A stretch of 64,000 bases of DNA, taken from assembly GCA_000337115.1 (NCBI GenBank), contig AOIR01000059.1, positions 173,653 to 237,652 on the forward strand. The letters are read 5' to 3'. Source of the stretch: Natrinema thermotolerans DSM 11552 (GTDB taxonomy: Archaea > Halobacteriota > Halobacteria > Halobacteriales > Natrialbaceae). Shown one piece after another: positions 43,656 through 53,069 of the stretch. Both the position numbers and the translations under genes were made by a program. Each line of letters opens with the position of its first letter. Positions within the stretch are counted from its first letter, which is position 1. The notes below the pieces were generated by a model that saw only the letters and a list, made by a program, of their open reading frames with translations, was not told where the DNA came from and did not search any database.

Positions 43656-45200
43656 TCAGCGGGTCCAGAACCCGCCGGTAAAGAGGATCAGTACCGGGAT
43701 GATCTCGAGGCGGCCGATCCACATCAGGAAGATCATCAGGAGTTTCGATGGGACCGGGAAATCCAGGTAGCTGCCGAACGGTCCGAGGTGGCCGAAGCCG
43801 GGGCCGATGTTCCCGATCGTCGCGAGGCTCGCGCTGAAGGCCTCGAGCGGGGAGAAGTTCGCGATCGCGCTGGCCCGACTGACGTCCAGCGCGATCAGCA
43901 GGGTCGCGCCGGCGAAGATGATGAGGTACATGAAGGTAAAGCCGAGGACGCCCCGGATGGCGTCCTCGTCGACGACGTTGCCGCCGAGCCGGATCGGACG
44001 GACGACCTCGGGGTGGGACGCGGTAAACAGCTCCCGCCGAAGGACTTTGAAGATGATCAGCCATCGGACGACCTTGACGCCGCCACCCGTCGAGCCGGCA
44101 CAGCCGCCCACGAGCATCGCGAACAGGAGGACGATCTTCCCCGTCGAACTCCAGTCGACGAAGTCACTGGTCGCGTACCCCGTCGAGGTCAACAGCGAGG
44201 AGATCTGGAAGGCGCTCTGGCGCAGCGAGTTCTCGAACACGCCTTCGGTCACGCCGCCGAGTTCCGCCAAGGCAGGCGCGGTGCCAACGTAGAGCATCCC
44301 GGCCAAGAGGGCAGTGAGTCCGGCGATCGCGGTGATGTAGGCGCGGAACTCGGAGTTGCGGACGAAGCGGTGGCCCTCCCCGCTGAAGACGTGCCAGAAC
44401 AGCGCGAAGTTGGTCCCGGCGATGATCATGAACGGCACGGCGGTCCACTGCACGGCCGCCGAGAAGGCCGCGACGCTATCGGCCTCCGGCGAGAACCCGC
44501 CGGTCGGGAGCGTCGTGAACCCGTGGGCGATGGCGTTGTACAGCCCCATGTTAGGTGCCGCTCCCGCGAGGTGCAAGCCGTAGAGAATAGCGATATAGAC
44601 GACGGTAAAGGCGAAGTAGACCAGCCAGAGGATACGGGCGGTCTCCGCGATCCGCGGCGTGAGTTTCTGTAGCTCGGGACCCGGAGCCTCCGACTCGACG
44701 AGCTGGGCACCGCTGACGGCGATTTCAGGGAGGATCGCGACCATCAACACGATGATCCCCATCCCGCCGAGCCACTGGGTGAGCTGTCGCCACATCATGA
44801 TCGCGTGGGAATGGCGCTCGAGGGAAATTTCGCCCAGGACGGTCGCTCCGGTCGTCGTGAACCCGGACATCGACTCGAAGAGGGCGTTGACGGGATGGGC
44901 AAGCGTCGACTCGGTCCCCCAGCCCGCGATCACGTACGGCACTGCCCCCACGACCGCGACGGCGAGCCACGAGATCGCGACGAACAGCATCGCCTCGCGG
45001 ATATCGAGGTCCGGTTCGGGGCTGAGCCGCTCGAGACCCTCGCCGACTGCGATCGTCAGCGCGATCGTCGCGACGAACGGGACGACTGGATCGCGATAGA
45101 TAAGCGCCACGACGAGCGGAAGGACCAGCGGCACGGAGAGATACTTGAGAACGGTTCCGACGAGCGCGACGCTGGCGCGCCAGTCAGTTCGGAGCCGCAT
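43656..45200 (-). CDS. TrkH-type potassium uptake protein (first copy)
   Basis: A 514-aa channel-like transporter with four M1-P-M2 repeats. The P-loops are visible in order: SMSGFTTTGATVLGE, HGFTTLPTGGFSPEAD, LLTSTGYATSDFVDW and LATIGNIGPGFGHLGP. Each has the selectivity Gly. The end GRLEIIPVLILFTGGFWTR is the family tail. K+ entry is driven by membrane potential and gated by a cytosolic TrkA. It is transcribed toward ipk, convergent with it. The best-matching TrkA partner is the long or short one in the same island. Confidence 0.95.
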   Translation of the reverse strand: MRLRTDWRASVALVGTVLKYLSVPLVLPLVVALIYRDPVVPFVATIALTIAVGEGLERLSPEPDLDIREAMLFVAISWLAVAVVGAVPYVIAGWGTESTLAHPVNALFESMSGFTTTGATVLGEISLERHSHAIMMWRQLTQWLGGMGIIVLMVAILPEIAVSGAQLVESEAPGPELQKLTPRIAETARILWLVYFAFTVVYIAILYGLHLAGAAPNMGLYNAIAHGFTTLPTGGFSPEADSVAAFSAAVQWTAVPFMIIAGTNFALFWHVFSGEGHRFVRNSEFRAYITAIAGLTALLAGMLYVGTAPALAELGGVTEGVFENSLRQSAFQISSLLTSTGYATSDFVDWSSTGKIVLLFAMLVGGCAGSTGGGVKVVRWLIIFKVLRRELFTASHPEVVRPIRLGGNVVDEDAIRGVLGFTFMYLIIFAGATLLIALDVSRASAIANFSPLEAFSASLATIGNIGPGFGHLGPFGSYLDFPVPSKLLMIFLMWIGRLEIIPVLILFTGGFWTR

Positions 45201-45371
45201 GGAACACCCCGCTCGCGGAAGTACATCTAGACACGGTAGTTATCGCATTTCGATTCGGTCCCATTAATCCATCGTAAGACGGTTTCCGCCCGTGACACCG
45301 TTGTGGCCGGCGAAAAAGCGCCTCGAAAATGGGCCTCGAAGGGGGAGTATCGATCTGTTTCGTGAATAGGA

Positions 45372-45379
45372 TTATATAC
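45372..45379 (+). promoter_or_regulatory. TATA box of the 81-aa membrane protein gene
   Basis: TTATATAC is centred 26 nt before ATG 45401, a leaderless arrangement. Confidence 0.55.
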
Positions 45380-45400
45380 TGACAGCGCGTAGATAGTACC

Positions 45401-45646
45401 ATGCACGTTCGATTCCCAAGCGTTCGCCACCCGCATACGTTCTACGACGTCTTTGGCGTCGTCGCCGCCGCGGTGGCGATCATGGCCCTCGTCCTTGCCG
45501 TCCGATACGGGGAGGTGATCCGACTCGAGATGGCCGTTTCCATCGCGGTCGTCTTCCTGTGGGCCGGTTGGGCGATCGAACGGATTCTGTCGGAAACCAC
45601 GGAGCGATCGAGACGGCAGCGCCAACGGGACTGGCCCTGGAAATGA
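45401..45646 (+). CDS. 81-aa two-helix membrane protein in the Trk island
   Basis: MHVRFPSVRHPHTFYDVFGVVAAAVAIMALVLAVRYGEVIRLEMAVSIAVVFLWAGWAIERILSET, then a basic tail (RSRRQRQRDWPWK). Two membrane helices span about residues 17-35 and 42-60. No family is recognised. The strong TATA box and lack of any other frame support it. It may be an accessory of the neighbouring TrkA/TrkH, by position only. Confidence 0.6.
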   Translation: MHVRFPSVRHPHTFYDVFGVVAAAVAIMALVLAVRYGEVIRLEMAVSIAVVFLWAGWAIERILSETTERSRRQRQRDWPWK

Positions 45647-45728
45647 TCCCGTCCCGGTAGCTCTCTCGACGGACTCGTACGGGATCGAGTTCCTCTCGTT
45701 CGGGGCGACCGGGACGGTCACCGAAGCG

Positions 45729-45737
45729 ATATATTTT
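45729..45737 (+). promoter_or_regulatory. TATA box of the short trkA gene
   Basis: ATATATTTT lies about 32 nt before ATG 45765, predicting a leader of about 6 nt. Confidence 0.5.
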
Positions 45738-45764
45738 CAATAGTCACGCAAGAACACCGACGCA

Positions 45765-46451
45765 ATGTATCTCGTCATCGTCGGTGCGGGCGATATCGGC
45801 CAACCTCTCATCGATATCGCGACGCGTTCGGGAAACGAAGTCGTCGTCATCGAGAACGACCCCGAACGTGCGGATCGGGCCGCCGGTGAGTACGACTGTC
45901 TGATCCTCGAGGACGATGCGACCGACCACAATGCCCTTCAGGACGCCGGCATCGAGCGGGCGGACGCCCTGATCAGTACGACCGACCGGGACGCGACCAA
46001 CATCATGGTCTGTCTGCTCGCCCAGGAACACGAGGTCCCCAACATCGTCTCGGTCGTTCACGATCCCGAACACATGAACGTGTTCCGCCAGATCGGCGTC
46101 AACACGATGGAGAATCCGCAGGAACTCATCGCCGAATACCTCTATCGGGCGGTCGCTCGCCCGGCGATCGTCGACTACATGCGGATCGGCGAGCAGGCGG
46201 AAGTGTTCGAGATAGAGGTGACGGAAAACGCGCCGATCGCCGGGAAGACCCTCATCGAGGCGGCTGACGGTGACCTCCTCTCCGAGGACGTCCTGGTCGT
46301 CGCGATCGAACGCGAGGGCGAGGATCCGCCGATCACGCCACGAGGGAATACGCGGATCGAGGCCGGGGACCTCCTGACGGTCTATTCGGCGTTCGGTGCG
46401 GAACCCGAACTCACGGACGTGTTCGGCCATCCCGAAGACCGAGTCCAATGA
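45765..46451 (+). CDS. TrkA-type potassium regulator, single RCK (short)
   Basis: 228 aa with one TrkA_N domain (YLVIVGAGDIGQPLIDIATRSGNEVVVIENDPERADRAA..., a GxGxxG NAD site) and one TrkA_C domain (VTENAPIAGKTLIEAADGDLLSEDVLVVAIEREGEDPPITPRGNTRIEAGDLLTVYSAF). It is half the size of classical TrkA and would form rings by oligomerising. It lies 127 bp upstream of the second trkH on the same strand, so it is probably that transporter's gate. Confidence 0.92.
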   Translation: MYLVIVGAGDIGQPLIDIATRSGNEVVVIENDPERADRAAGEYDCLILEDDATDHNALQDAGIERADALISTTDRDATNIMVCLLAQEHEVPNIVSVVHDPEHMNVFRQIGVNTMENPQELIAEYLYRAVARPAIVDYMRIGEQAEVFEIEVTENAPIAGKTLIEAADGDLLSEDVLVVAIEREGEDPPITPRGNTRIEAGDLLTVYSAFGAEPELTDVFGHPEDRVQ

Positions 46452-46578
46452 CGGTCGATCGACGTTTGGTCCGACCCGCCGCCGCTGGTACCGCACGGCC
46501 GTCTTCGGGAGCCCTGCCTCGAGCGGGGCGGCAAGCCCTCACCGTACCGGCGTCTCCGAAGCCGGTGGAGGGTGACGG

Positions 46579-48129
46579 ATGAAGGGGGCGGCACGGACCA
46601 TCGGACGGGACCTGGGCCGCATCTTTCAGGCGCTGGCCGGACTGCTGTTCGTTTCGATCCTCGTGCCGCTCATCTGGGGGGAGTACTACGCGATTCCGGC
46701 ACTGGTCGTCGCGGGACTGGTCCCCTTTGCCGTCGGCTACATCTTGACCTCGCGGTTCCGGGACGCGGCCCGGCCCGGCAAGCTCCACGGGATGATCATC
46801 GCCGCGCTGGGCTGGTTCTGTGTCGCGATCTTCGGTTCGCTGCCGTTCCTCCTCATCGCGTGGACGGTCGAACTCGCGCCGCCGATCCTCGGCGAGCCGT
46901 CCCAGACGTCGACGCTCGCGGCGTTTACGAACCCGATCAATGCCGTCTTCGAGAGCATGAGCGGCTTCACCGGGACCGGGCTGACGATGACCGACAACGA
47001 GGAGGTCCTGCCGCGGACGCTGCAGTGGTGGCGGTCGTTCATCGAGTGGATCGGCGGTGTGGGCGTGATCGTCCTCACGACGGCGATCCTCGCCCGGCCG
47101 GGGAGCGGCTCGCTGACCCTCTACGAAAGCGAAGCCCGCTCCGAGCGGATCCACCCGAGCATCGTCTCGACCGTGCAGACGATCTGGTGGATCTTCATCC
47201 TCTTTACGTTCGTCTCGATCCTGCTGCTGTGGGTCGTCGGAATGCCGCTCTGGGGGGCGATCAACCACGGCATGACGGGGCTGGCGACCGGCGGGTTCTC
47301 GATCACTGACAACTCGATCGCGACCTACGACAGCGTGGCCATCGACTTCGCGCTCCTCCCGATCATGCTGCTTGGCAGCATCGCGTTCCCCGTCCACTAT
47401 CTCATCCTGCAGGGTGACCTGCGGAACCTCTATTCGGACCTGCAGACCCGCTGGGTGTTCATCTACATGGGGATCGGGACGGTTCTGCTGACCGTGCTGG
47501 TGTACGTCAGTGACACGTACGACTCCCTGTTTACCGCGTTCCGGTACGGCTCGTTCCAGTTCGTCTCGGCGGCGACCTGTGCCGGCTTCCAGACCGCGAC
47601 CGACGCGACGAACGTCGCGCTGGGGCGCTGGTCGGCACAGGCCCAGCTCACCGTCGTGTTCGGGATGGTCGTCGGCGGCGCGGCGGGGTCGACGGTCGGC
47701 GGGATCAAGCTGATCCGAGCGCTCACCCTCCTGAAAGGGATCCGGTTCCGTATCGCGGACGTCTTCTACCCCGAGACGGCCGTCCGCCGACTGAAGATCA
47801 ACGGCCGCCGGCTCAACGAGCAGGAAATACGCCAGGAGTTCGAGGAAGCGGCGATCATCGCCGCGCTCTGGTTCCTCTTCCTCGGGCTCGGCACCTTCGC
47901 GCTTCTCATCATGCTCCCGCAGGGCGAGTACACCCTCGAGAACGTTATCTTCGAAGTGGCAAGCGCACAGGGGAACGTCGGCCTCTCGGCGGGGATCACC
48001 GGACCGGAATCGCTCCCGACGCTCGGCAAGGTCATGTTCCTCTTTAACATGTGGATCGGCCGCCTCGAGATCATTCCCGTGCTGGTGACGCTGCGGGCGG
48101 TCTTCGACCGCGGGGGGCTCTACCGATGA
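46579..48129 (+). CDS. TrkH-type potassium uptake protein (second copy)
   Basis: 516 aa with four P-loops: SMSGFTGTGLTMTD, HGMTGLATGGFSITD, AATCAGFQTATDATN and SAQGNVGLSAGITGP. Helix 1 region RIFQALAGLLFVSILVPLIWGEYYAIPALVVAG and the tail GRLEIIPVLVTLRAVFDRGGLYR are typical. The P-loops differ clearly from those of the first TrkH, so they are old paralogues rather than a recent duplication. Its stop overlaps the downstream 67-aa gene by 4 bp. Confidence 0.94.
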   Translation: MKGAARTIGRDLGRIFQALAGLLFVSILVPLIWGEYYAIPALVVAGLVPFAVGYILTSRFRDAARPGKLHGMIIAALGWFCVAIFGSLPFLLIAWTVELAPPILGEPSQTSTLAAFTNPINAVFESMSGFTGTGLTMTDNEEVLPRTLQWWRSFIEWIGGVGVIVLTTAILARPGSGSLTLYESEARSERIHPSIVSTVQTIWWIFILFTFVSILLLWVVGMPLWGAINHGMTGLATGGFSITDNSIATYDSVAIDFALLPIMLLGSIAFPVHYLILQGDLRNLYSDLQTRWVFIYMGIGTVLLTVLVYVSDTYDSLFTAFRYGSFQFVSAATCAGFQTATDATNVALGRWSAQAQLTVVFGMVVGGAAGSTVGGIKLIRALTLLKGIRFRIADVFYPETAVRRLKINGRRLNEQEIRQEFEEAAIIAALWFLFLGLGTFALLIMLPQGEYTLENVIFEVASAQGNVGLSAGITGPESLPTLGKVMFLFNMWIGRLEIIPVLVTLRAVFDRGGLYR

Positions 48130-48329
48130 CCGTCTCTGATATCCCGATCGTCGGCGACCTCCTCGAGTCGGGCGCGGAGGACCGGGTCTTCGATTCGCTC
48201 CTGCTTGCGGGGCCGGTCCTGATACTTGTCATCGCCTTCCTCGGCCGCTCGACCGTTACGGTCGGTCTCGCAGCGGCGTACGTTCTCTTCTTCGTCGCAT
48301 ACGTCCTTTATCTCGGTGTCCGTCGCTGA
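48126..48329 (+). CDS. 67-aa membrane protein coupled to trkH
   Basis: MTVSDIPIVGDLLESGAEDRVFDSLLLAGPVLILVIAFLGRSTVTVGLAAAYVLFFVAYVLYLGVRR. Two membrane helices (about residues 24-40 and 45-64) follow an amphipathic start. The ATG overlaps the trkH stop (ATGA), which means translational coupling and argues for a role with that transporter. No family is recognised. Confidence 0.7.
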   Translation: MTVSDIPIVGDLLESGAEDRVFDSLLLAGPVLILVIAFLGRSTVTVGLAAAYVLFFVAYVLYLGVRR

Positions 48330-48456
48330 CGGTTGGTGGTGGCCCGTCGCCTCGTCCTCGAGGCGACTGTCGAACCGGGATCGAGACGAGTGACAGTGCT
48401 TGGTCGACGAGAGCGGAGGCTGTGACGACGGAAACTGCGGAGAACGAGCGGCGGCG

Positions 48457-49788
48457 CTAGATCAGGTCGAGGACGTCGTCGAGGACCGTCGCGTCGACGA
48501 AGACGATGACGTGGTCGCCGGGCTCGATGATGGTCGACCCGCGGGGTGTGATGTGGTCGCCGGACCGCGAAATCGCGCCGATGACGACGCCGGGAGGGAG
48601 ATCGTCGGTCGCGTCGACGATTTCACGCCCGGCGAGGACGCTCTCCGGACCGATCTCGATCTCGATGACCTCGGCACGGTCGTGTTCGAGCATCGCGATC
48701 TTCTCGGTGTTGTCGGTCCGGGTAAACCGGATGATCTCTTCGGCGGTCTCCTCGCGGGGGTTGATCGCGACGTCGATCCCGACGGTCTCGAAGAGGTCGG
48801 CGTACTCGGGGTTCTCGATGATCGCGACGGTGCGGTCGACGCCGAGCCGGTCGGCAAGCAGGGAGACGAGCAGGTTCTTCTCGTCGCTGTCTAAGGCGGC
48901 GACGACGACGTCGGCCTCGCCGACGTGTTCGCGCGCGAGGAACTCGGAGTTGGTCGCGTCGCTTTCCATGACCATCGTGTTCGGCAGCGATTCGGCGATC
49001 TCGCGGGCCCGTTCGTGGTCCCGCTCGATCAGCCGCGGCCGGAACCCGTGGTCCTCGAACTCGCGGGCCGCCTGGTAACCGACCTCGCTGCCGCCGACGA
49101 TGACGACCTCCTCGGCGTCGTCCGGTTTGGTCGCGACCTCGTCGGCGAACTCGTTGATCGAGTCGGGACTACCGATGACGACGACCCGGTCGCCCGCCCG
49201 AATGTGTGTGTCACCCCGGGTTACGATCATCTCGTCGTCGCGGAAGATCGCCGCGAACGTCAGCGAGTCGTAACAGTCGGCCTCGCTGACGGTCAGGTCC
49301 ACGATCGGACTATCCGTCGGAATGTCGAACTCGGCCATCCGGACCAGTCCGCCGGCGAACGTGTCGACGTCGTGTGCGCTGGGCAGGCCGGAGATACGGA
49401 AGATCGCCCGCGCGGTCAACAGGTCCGTACAGACCATGAAATCGACGCCGAAGGCACCCTGCGATCCCTGCCACGTTTCCAGCAGCGTTCGGCGGCGCAC
49501 TCGAGCGACCGTGAAGACGTCCGTCGCGGCCTTGGCCGCGCCACAGACGACCGCGTTGGTCTCGTCGTTGTCGGTACAGGCGATGACCAGTTCCGCCCGC
49601 TCGAGGTCCGCCTCACGAAGGATCTCGAGGTCGGTCCCGTCGCCCCGAATCGTCAGCACGTCCAGCGAGTAGGTGAGTTCCTCGACGACGTTCGCGTCGC
49701 GGTCGATGACGACCACGTCGTGGCCGTCCTCGAGGTTCGCGGCGATCGAGCGCCCGACCTCGCCGGCACCGACGATGATTACGTACAC
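48457..49788 (-). CDS. trkA: TrkA-type potassium regulator, tandem RCK (long)
   Basis: 443 aa with two TrkA_N/TrkA_C units: YVIIVGAGEVGRSIAANLEDGHDVVVIDRD (residues 1-~30) with SEADCYDSLTFAAIFRDDEMIVTRGDTHIRAGDRVVVIG, then EVVIVGGSEVGYQAAREFEDHGFRPRLIERD (about 228) with VIEIEIGPESVLAGREIVDATDDLPPGVVIGAISR. Both NAD-binding Gly motifs are present. It is the classical cytosolic gate of TrkH. It is read toward the island centre, divergent from rnj. Confidence 0.94.
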   Translation of the reverse strand: MYVIIVGAGEVGRSIAANLEDGHDVVVIDRDANVVEELTYSLDVLTIRGDGTDLEILREADLERAELVIACTDNDETNAVVCGAAKAATDVFTVARVRRRTLLETWQGSQGAFGVDFMVCTDLLTARAIFRISGLPSAHDVDTFAGGLVRMAEFDIPTDSPIVDLTVSEADCYDSLTFAAIFRDDEMIVTRGDTHIRAGDRVVVIGSPDSINEFADEVATKPDDAEEVVIVGGSEVGYQAAREFEDHGFRPRLIERDHERAREIAESLPNTMVMESDATNSEFLAREHVGEADVVVAALDSDEKNLLVSLLADRLGVDRTVAIIENPEYADLFETVGIDVAINPREETAEEIIRFTRTDNTEKIAMLEHDRAEVIEIEIGPESVLAGREIVDATDDLPPGVVIGAISRSGDHITPRGSTIIEPGDHVIVFVDATVLDDVLDLI

Positions 49789-50145
49789 GACGATCCCTCC
49801 GAAAGCATGTATTGCCCACCGGTTTCGGCCGAATAGAGAAATGGATTACGGTGTCTCGAAACCCATGACAGCCCCCCGCGTTCCGCCCGGGCCGCCCCCA
49901 CGAGACGGTCGCTCCGGACGGCCAACCCACTGCGTTTTTAATGCCCGGGCGTGTAGGGGGGAGCAACGAAACCCGCGGGCAAGTGCGCTCGGTGGCTCAC
50001 GATGTCGTGAGCCGGACGGGGACGATCGTCCCCGCGAGCGCATAGCGGGATGGCCGACGCGCTGCAAGACGCCGGGGCCGTACGACTAGGCGTCCGCGGA
50101 CAGTTTCGATGAGAGTCCATCACGCGGCTTTCAGTGCTACGAACC
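49789..50145 (+). other. Structured leader region before RNase J
   Basis: 357 bp with no convincing gene. TTTTTAAT (about 49935-49942) is a likely promoter. Downstream lie two perfect palindromes: 49994-50013 (9-bp arms with a TG centre) and 50017-50034 (CGGGGACGATCGTCCCCG). A leader of about 180 nt could therefore fold strongly before the RNase J start. It could also encode a small RNA; nothing here matches 7S or RNase P RNA. Confidence 0.5.
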
Positions 50146-51492
50146 ATGGAAATCGAAATCGCAACCATTGGCGGCTACGAAGAAGTCGGACGGCAGATGA
50201 CTGCCGTCCGCGCCGGCGACGACGTCGTCATCTTCGACATGGGTCTGAACCTCTCGCAGGTCCTGATCCACGACAACGTCGAAACCGAGCGGATGCACAG
50301 TCTCGACCTGATCGATATGGGCGCAATCCCGGACGACCGGGTCATGAGCGACCTCGAGGGCGACGTCAAGGCCATCGTGCCGACCCACGGGCACCTCGAC
50401 CACATCGGTGCCATCTCGAAGCTGGCACACCGATACGACGCGCCGATCGTCGCGTCGCCGTTTACGATCGAGCTGGTCAAACAACAGATCGAGGGCGAAC
50501 AGAAGTTCGGCGTCGAGAACGACCTCGTCAAGATGGAGGCCGGCGAGACGATGTCGATCGGCGACCGCAACGAACTCGAGTTCGTCAACGTCACCCACTC
50601 GATCATCGACGCCATTAACCCGGTCCTTCACACGCCCGAGGGGGCGATCGTCTACGGGCTTGACAAGCGCATGGACCACACGCCTGTCATCGGCGACCCG
50701 ATCGACATGGAGCGGTTCCGCGAGATCGGTCGCGAGGGCAACGGCGTGCTGTGTTACATCGAGGACTGTACCAACGCCAGCAAGAAGGGACGGACCCCCT
50801 CCGAGAAGGTCGCCCGCGAACACCTCCGGGACGTCCTCTACAGTGTGGAAGATTACGACGGCGGCATCGTCGCGACGACGTTCTCGAGCCACATCGCCCG
50901 CGTCAAATCGCTGGTCGAGTTCGCCGACGACATCGGCCGGCAGCCGGTCCTGCTCGGGCGGTCGATGGAGAAGTATTCGGGCACTGCCGAACGGCTCGAC
51001 TTCATCGACTTCCCCTCGGATCTGGGAATGTTCGGCCACCGCAAATCCGTCGACCGGACGTTCAAGCGCATCATGAACGAAGGCAAGGAGAACTACTTGC
51101 CCATCGTCACCGGCCACCAGGGCGAGCCCCGCGCGATGCTCACCCGAATGGCCCGCGGCGAGACGCCCTACGAACTGGACGACGGCGACAAAGTCGTCTT
51201 CTCGGCACGGGTCATCCCGGAGCCGACCAACGAGGGCCAGCGCTACCAGGCCGAGAAGTTGCTCGGCATGCAGGGCGCACGCGTCTACGATGACATCCAC
51301 GTCTCTGGTCACCTCAACCAAGAGGGGCACTACGAGATGCTCGATGCGCTCCAACCGCAACACGTCATCCCCGCCCACCAGGACATGAGCGGCTTCTCCA
51401 GCTACGTCAATCTCTGTGAGAGCGAGGGCTACAAGATGGGCCGAGATCTTCACGTGACACGCAACGGGAACCTCATCCAGCTAGTCGACTGA
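50146..51492 (+). CDS. rnj: RNase J (beta-CASP metallo-beta-lactamase RNase)
   Basis: A 448-aa 5'-3' exonuclease/endonuclease of mRNA turnover. The metal motif [36 protein letters not shown] and beta-CASP parts [40 protein letters not shown] and VHVSGHL-like [31 protein letters not shown] are all visible. ATG 50146 ([18 protein letters not shown]) is the family start. One base separates it from the GGPP synthase stop-start junction, an archaeal arrangement. Confidence 0.95.
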   Translation: MEIEIATIGGYEEVGRQMTAVRAGDDVVIFDMGLNLSQVLIHDNVETERMHSLDLIDMGAIPDDRVMSDLEGDVKAIVPTHGHLDHIGAISKLAHRYDAPIVASPFTIELVKQQIEGEQKFGVENDLVKMEAGETMSIGDRNELEFVNVTHSIIDAINPVLHTPEGAIVYGLDKRMDHTPVIGDPIDMERFREIGREGNGVLCYIEDCTNASKKGRTPSEKVAREHLRDVLYSVEDYDGGIVATTFSSHIARVKSLVEFADDIGRQPVLLGRSMEKYSGTAERLDFIDFPSDLGMFGHRKSVDRTFKRIMNEGKENYLPIVTGHQGEPRAMLTRMARGETPYELDDGDKVVFSARVIPEPTNEGQRYQAEKLLGMQGARVYDDIHVSGHLNQEGHYEMLDALQPQHVIPAHQDMSGFSSYVNLCESEGYKMGRDLHVTRNGNLIQLVD

Positions 51493-51493
51493 T

Positions 51494-52546
51494 ATGACGA
51501 GCCCAGAGGCACGCGAAGAGGCGGTGCTCGAGGCGGTCCGGAAGCGCCGCGAGCAGGTCAACGACGCGATCCCCGAGGAGCTACCGATCAAGCGGCCCGA
51601 GCGGCTCTACGAAGCCTCCCGCTACTTGCTCGATGCGGGCGGCAAGCGACTCCGACCGACGGTGTTGCTGACGACCGCGGAGGCGCTGACCGACGTCGAT
51701 CCGCTGTCGGCGGACTACCGCTCGTTCGACCCCGTCGACGGGAGCGGGCCGGTCGATATGATGGCCGCCGCGGTCAGCGTCGAGGTCATCCAGTCGTTTA
51801 CCCTGATCCACGACGACATCATGGACGACGACGACCTCCGCCGTGGGGTGCCGGCCGTCCACAAGGAGTACGACCTCGAGACGGCGATCCTCGCCGGCGA
51901 CACGCTCTACTCGAAGGCCTTCGAGATCATGCTCGAGACGGGCGCGGAGTCGGATCGGATCGTCGACGCGCTCGACGTGCTGGCGACGACCTGTACGGAC
52001 ATCTGTGAGGGCCAGTCGCTGGATGTCACCTTCGAGGAACGGGCCGACGTTTCCCCCGACGAGTACCTCGAGATGGTCGAACAGAAGACGGCCGTGTTGT
52101 ACGCCGCGTCGGCGTGTCTCCCCGCGATCTTGCTCGGGGCCGACGACGAGACCATCGAGGAACTCTACGGCTACGGGCTCGACATCGGCCGCGCGTTCCA
52201 GATCCGGGACGACGTCCTCGATCTGACCGTCCCGAGCGAACAACTGGGCAAACAGCGCGGGAGCGACCTCGTCGAGAACAAACAGACCCTGATCACCGTC
52301 CACGCCCGCGAGCAGGGCGTCGACGTCGAGAACCTCGTCGATACCGACGACGTCGAGGCGGTCACGGAGGCCGAGATCGACGACGCCGTCGCCGAACTCG
52401 AGGCGTCGGGTTCGATCGCCTACGCCGACGAAACCGCGACCGATCTCGTCGAACGGGGCAAGCGCCGACTCGAGGTACTGCCGGACAACGAGGCCCGCGA
52501 CCTGCTCTGTGAGCTGGCGGATTACCTGATCGAACGCGGCTACTGA
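51494..52546 (+). CDS. idsA: Geranylgeranyl diphosphate synthase
   Basis: Builds the C20 chain of archaeal membrane lipids. The 350-aa polyprenyl synthase has YLLDAGGKRLRPTVLL, the first Asp-rich motif IHDDIMDDDDLRRGVPAVH, EGQSLDVTFEERADVSPDEYLEMVEQKTAVLYAASACLPAILLGA and the second Asp-rich motif AFQIRDDVLDLT. It starts one base after the rnj stop. Chain length (C15/C20) is inferred from the archaeal context. Confidence 0.94.
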   Translation: MTSPEAREEAVLEAVRKRREQVNDAIPEELPIKRPERLYEASRYLLDAGGKRLRPTVLLTTAEALTDVDPLSADYRSFDPVDGSGPVDMMAAAVSVEVIQSFTLIHDDIMDDDDLRRGVPAVHKEYDLETAILAGDTLYSKAFEIMLETGAESDRIVDALDVLATTCTDICEGQSLDVTFEERADVSPDEYLEMVEQKTAVLYAASACLPAILLGADDETIEELYGYGLDIGRAFQIRDDVLDLTVPSEQLGKQRGSDLVENKQTLITVHAREQGVDVENLVDTDDVEAVTEAEIDDAVAELEASGSIAYADETATDLVERGKRRLEVLPDNEARDLLCELADYLIERGY

Positions 52547-52652
52547 CCGTCGATCACGGCCCCTTCTGGCGGTCGGCACGGGCGACGCACCGCTCGAGAC
52601 GGCGTTCGATTTCGCCCGGATTCTGTTGCGAATACCCCACCGAGCGGTTGGT

Positions 52653-53069
52653 ATGACTGACGGCTCCACGGACGGAGCCGGCGGGCTCTCCCGACGCGAC
52701 CTACTCGGGACGGCAATGGCGGTCGGTGCGATCGCGACCGCCGACTGTCTCGACTCGGTCCTCGGGACCGCCGGCCCGAACGAAAACGAGATCGACCCCG
52801 TCGCGCCGAGCGAGCCCCGGGAGGGGACGCCCGGCGAGTTCTACACGCTCGTCGAGCGAACCGACGTTCCGGTCGCATCGCTCCGAGAAGACGAGGGGGA
52901 CCTCGAGACCGAGACGGGCTATCGTACCGATCTTTCTGTACGACCACAGGACGGGGATGGGTGCGCCGGTAGTGACTTCCCCGACCCGTCACGGGTAGCC
53001 GCCGTTGTGTGCGTCGGTTGCGGCCCGAATCGCGAGGGTTTTGGCCCGGGCGGAAGTACCGCCCGGTAA
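52653..53069 (+). pseudogene. Probable remnant of a Tat lipoprotein gene
   Basis: The start is good: GLSRRDLLGTAMAVGAIATADCLDSVLG has twin Arg and a lipobox-like Cys. A segment APSEPREGTPGEFYTLVERTDVPVASLREDEGDLE follows, as in a haloarchaeal family of small lipoproteins. After about residue 95 (near 52920) the frame turns into unlikely sequence (RPQDGDGCAGSDFPDP...). Another frame there reads VPIFLYDHRTGMGAPVV, which suggests a frameshift or fused remains. The stop overlaps the gltX start. It may be an intact but divergent gene. Confidence 0.45.
53046..53066 (+). promoter_or_regulatory. Perfect hairpin two bases before the gltX start codon
   Basis: CCGGGCGG-AAGTA-CCGCCCGG forms an 8-bp GC stem with a 5-nt loop, ending 2 nt before ATG 53069. 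It occupies the place of a ribosome-binding site, so it could limit initiation on leadered transcripts. Confidence 0.6.

Noticed and set aside
43656-49788. Recent tandem duplication of trkH
   Set aside because: The two TrkH proteins differ in all four P-loop sequences, so they are old paralogues.
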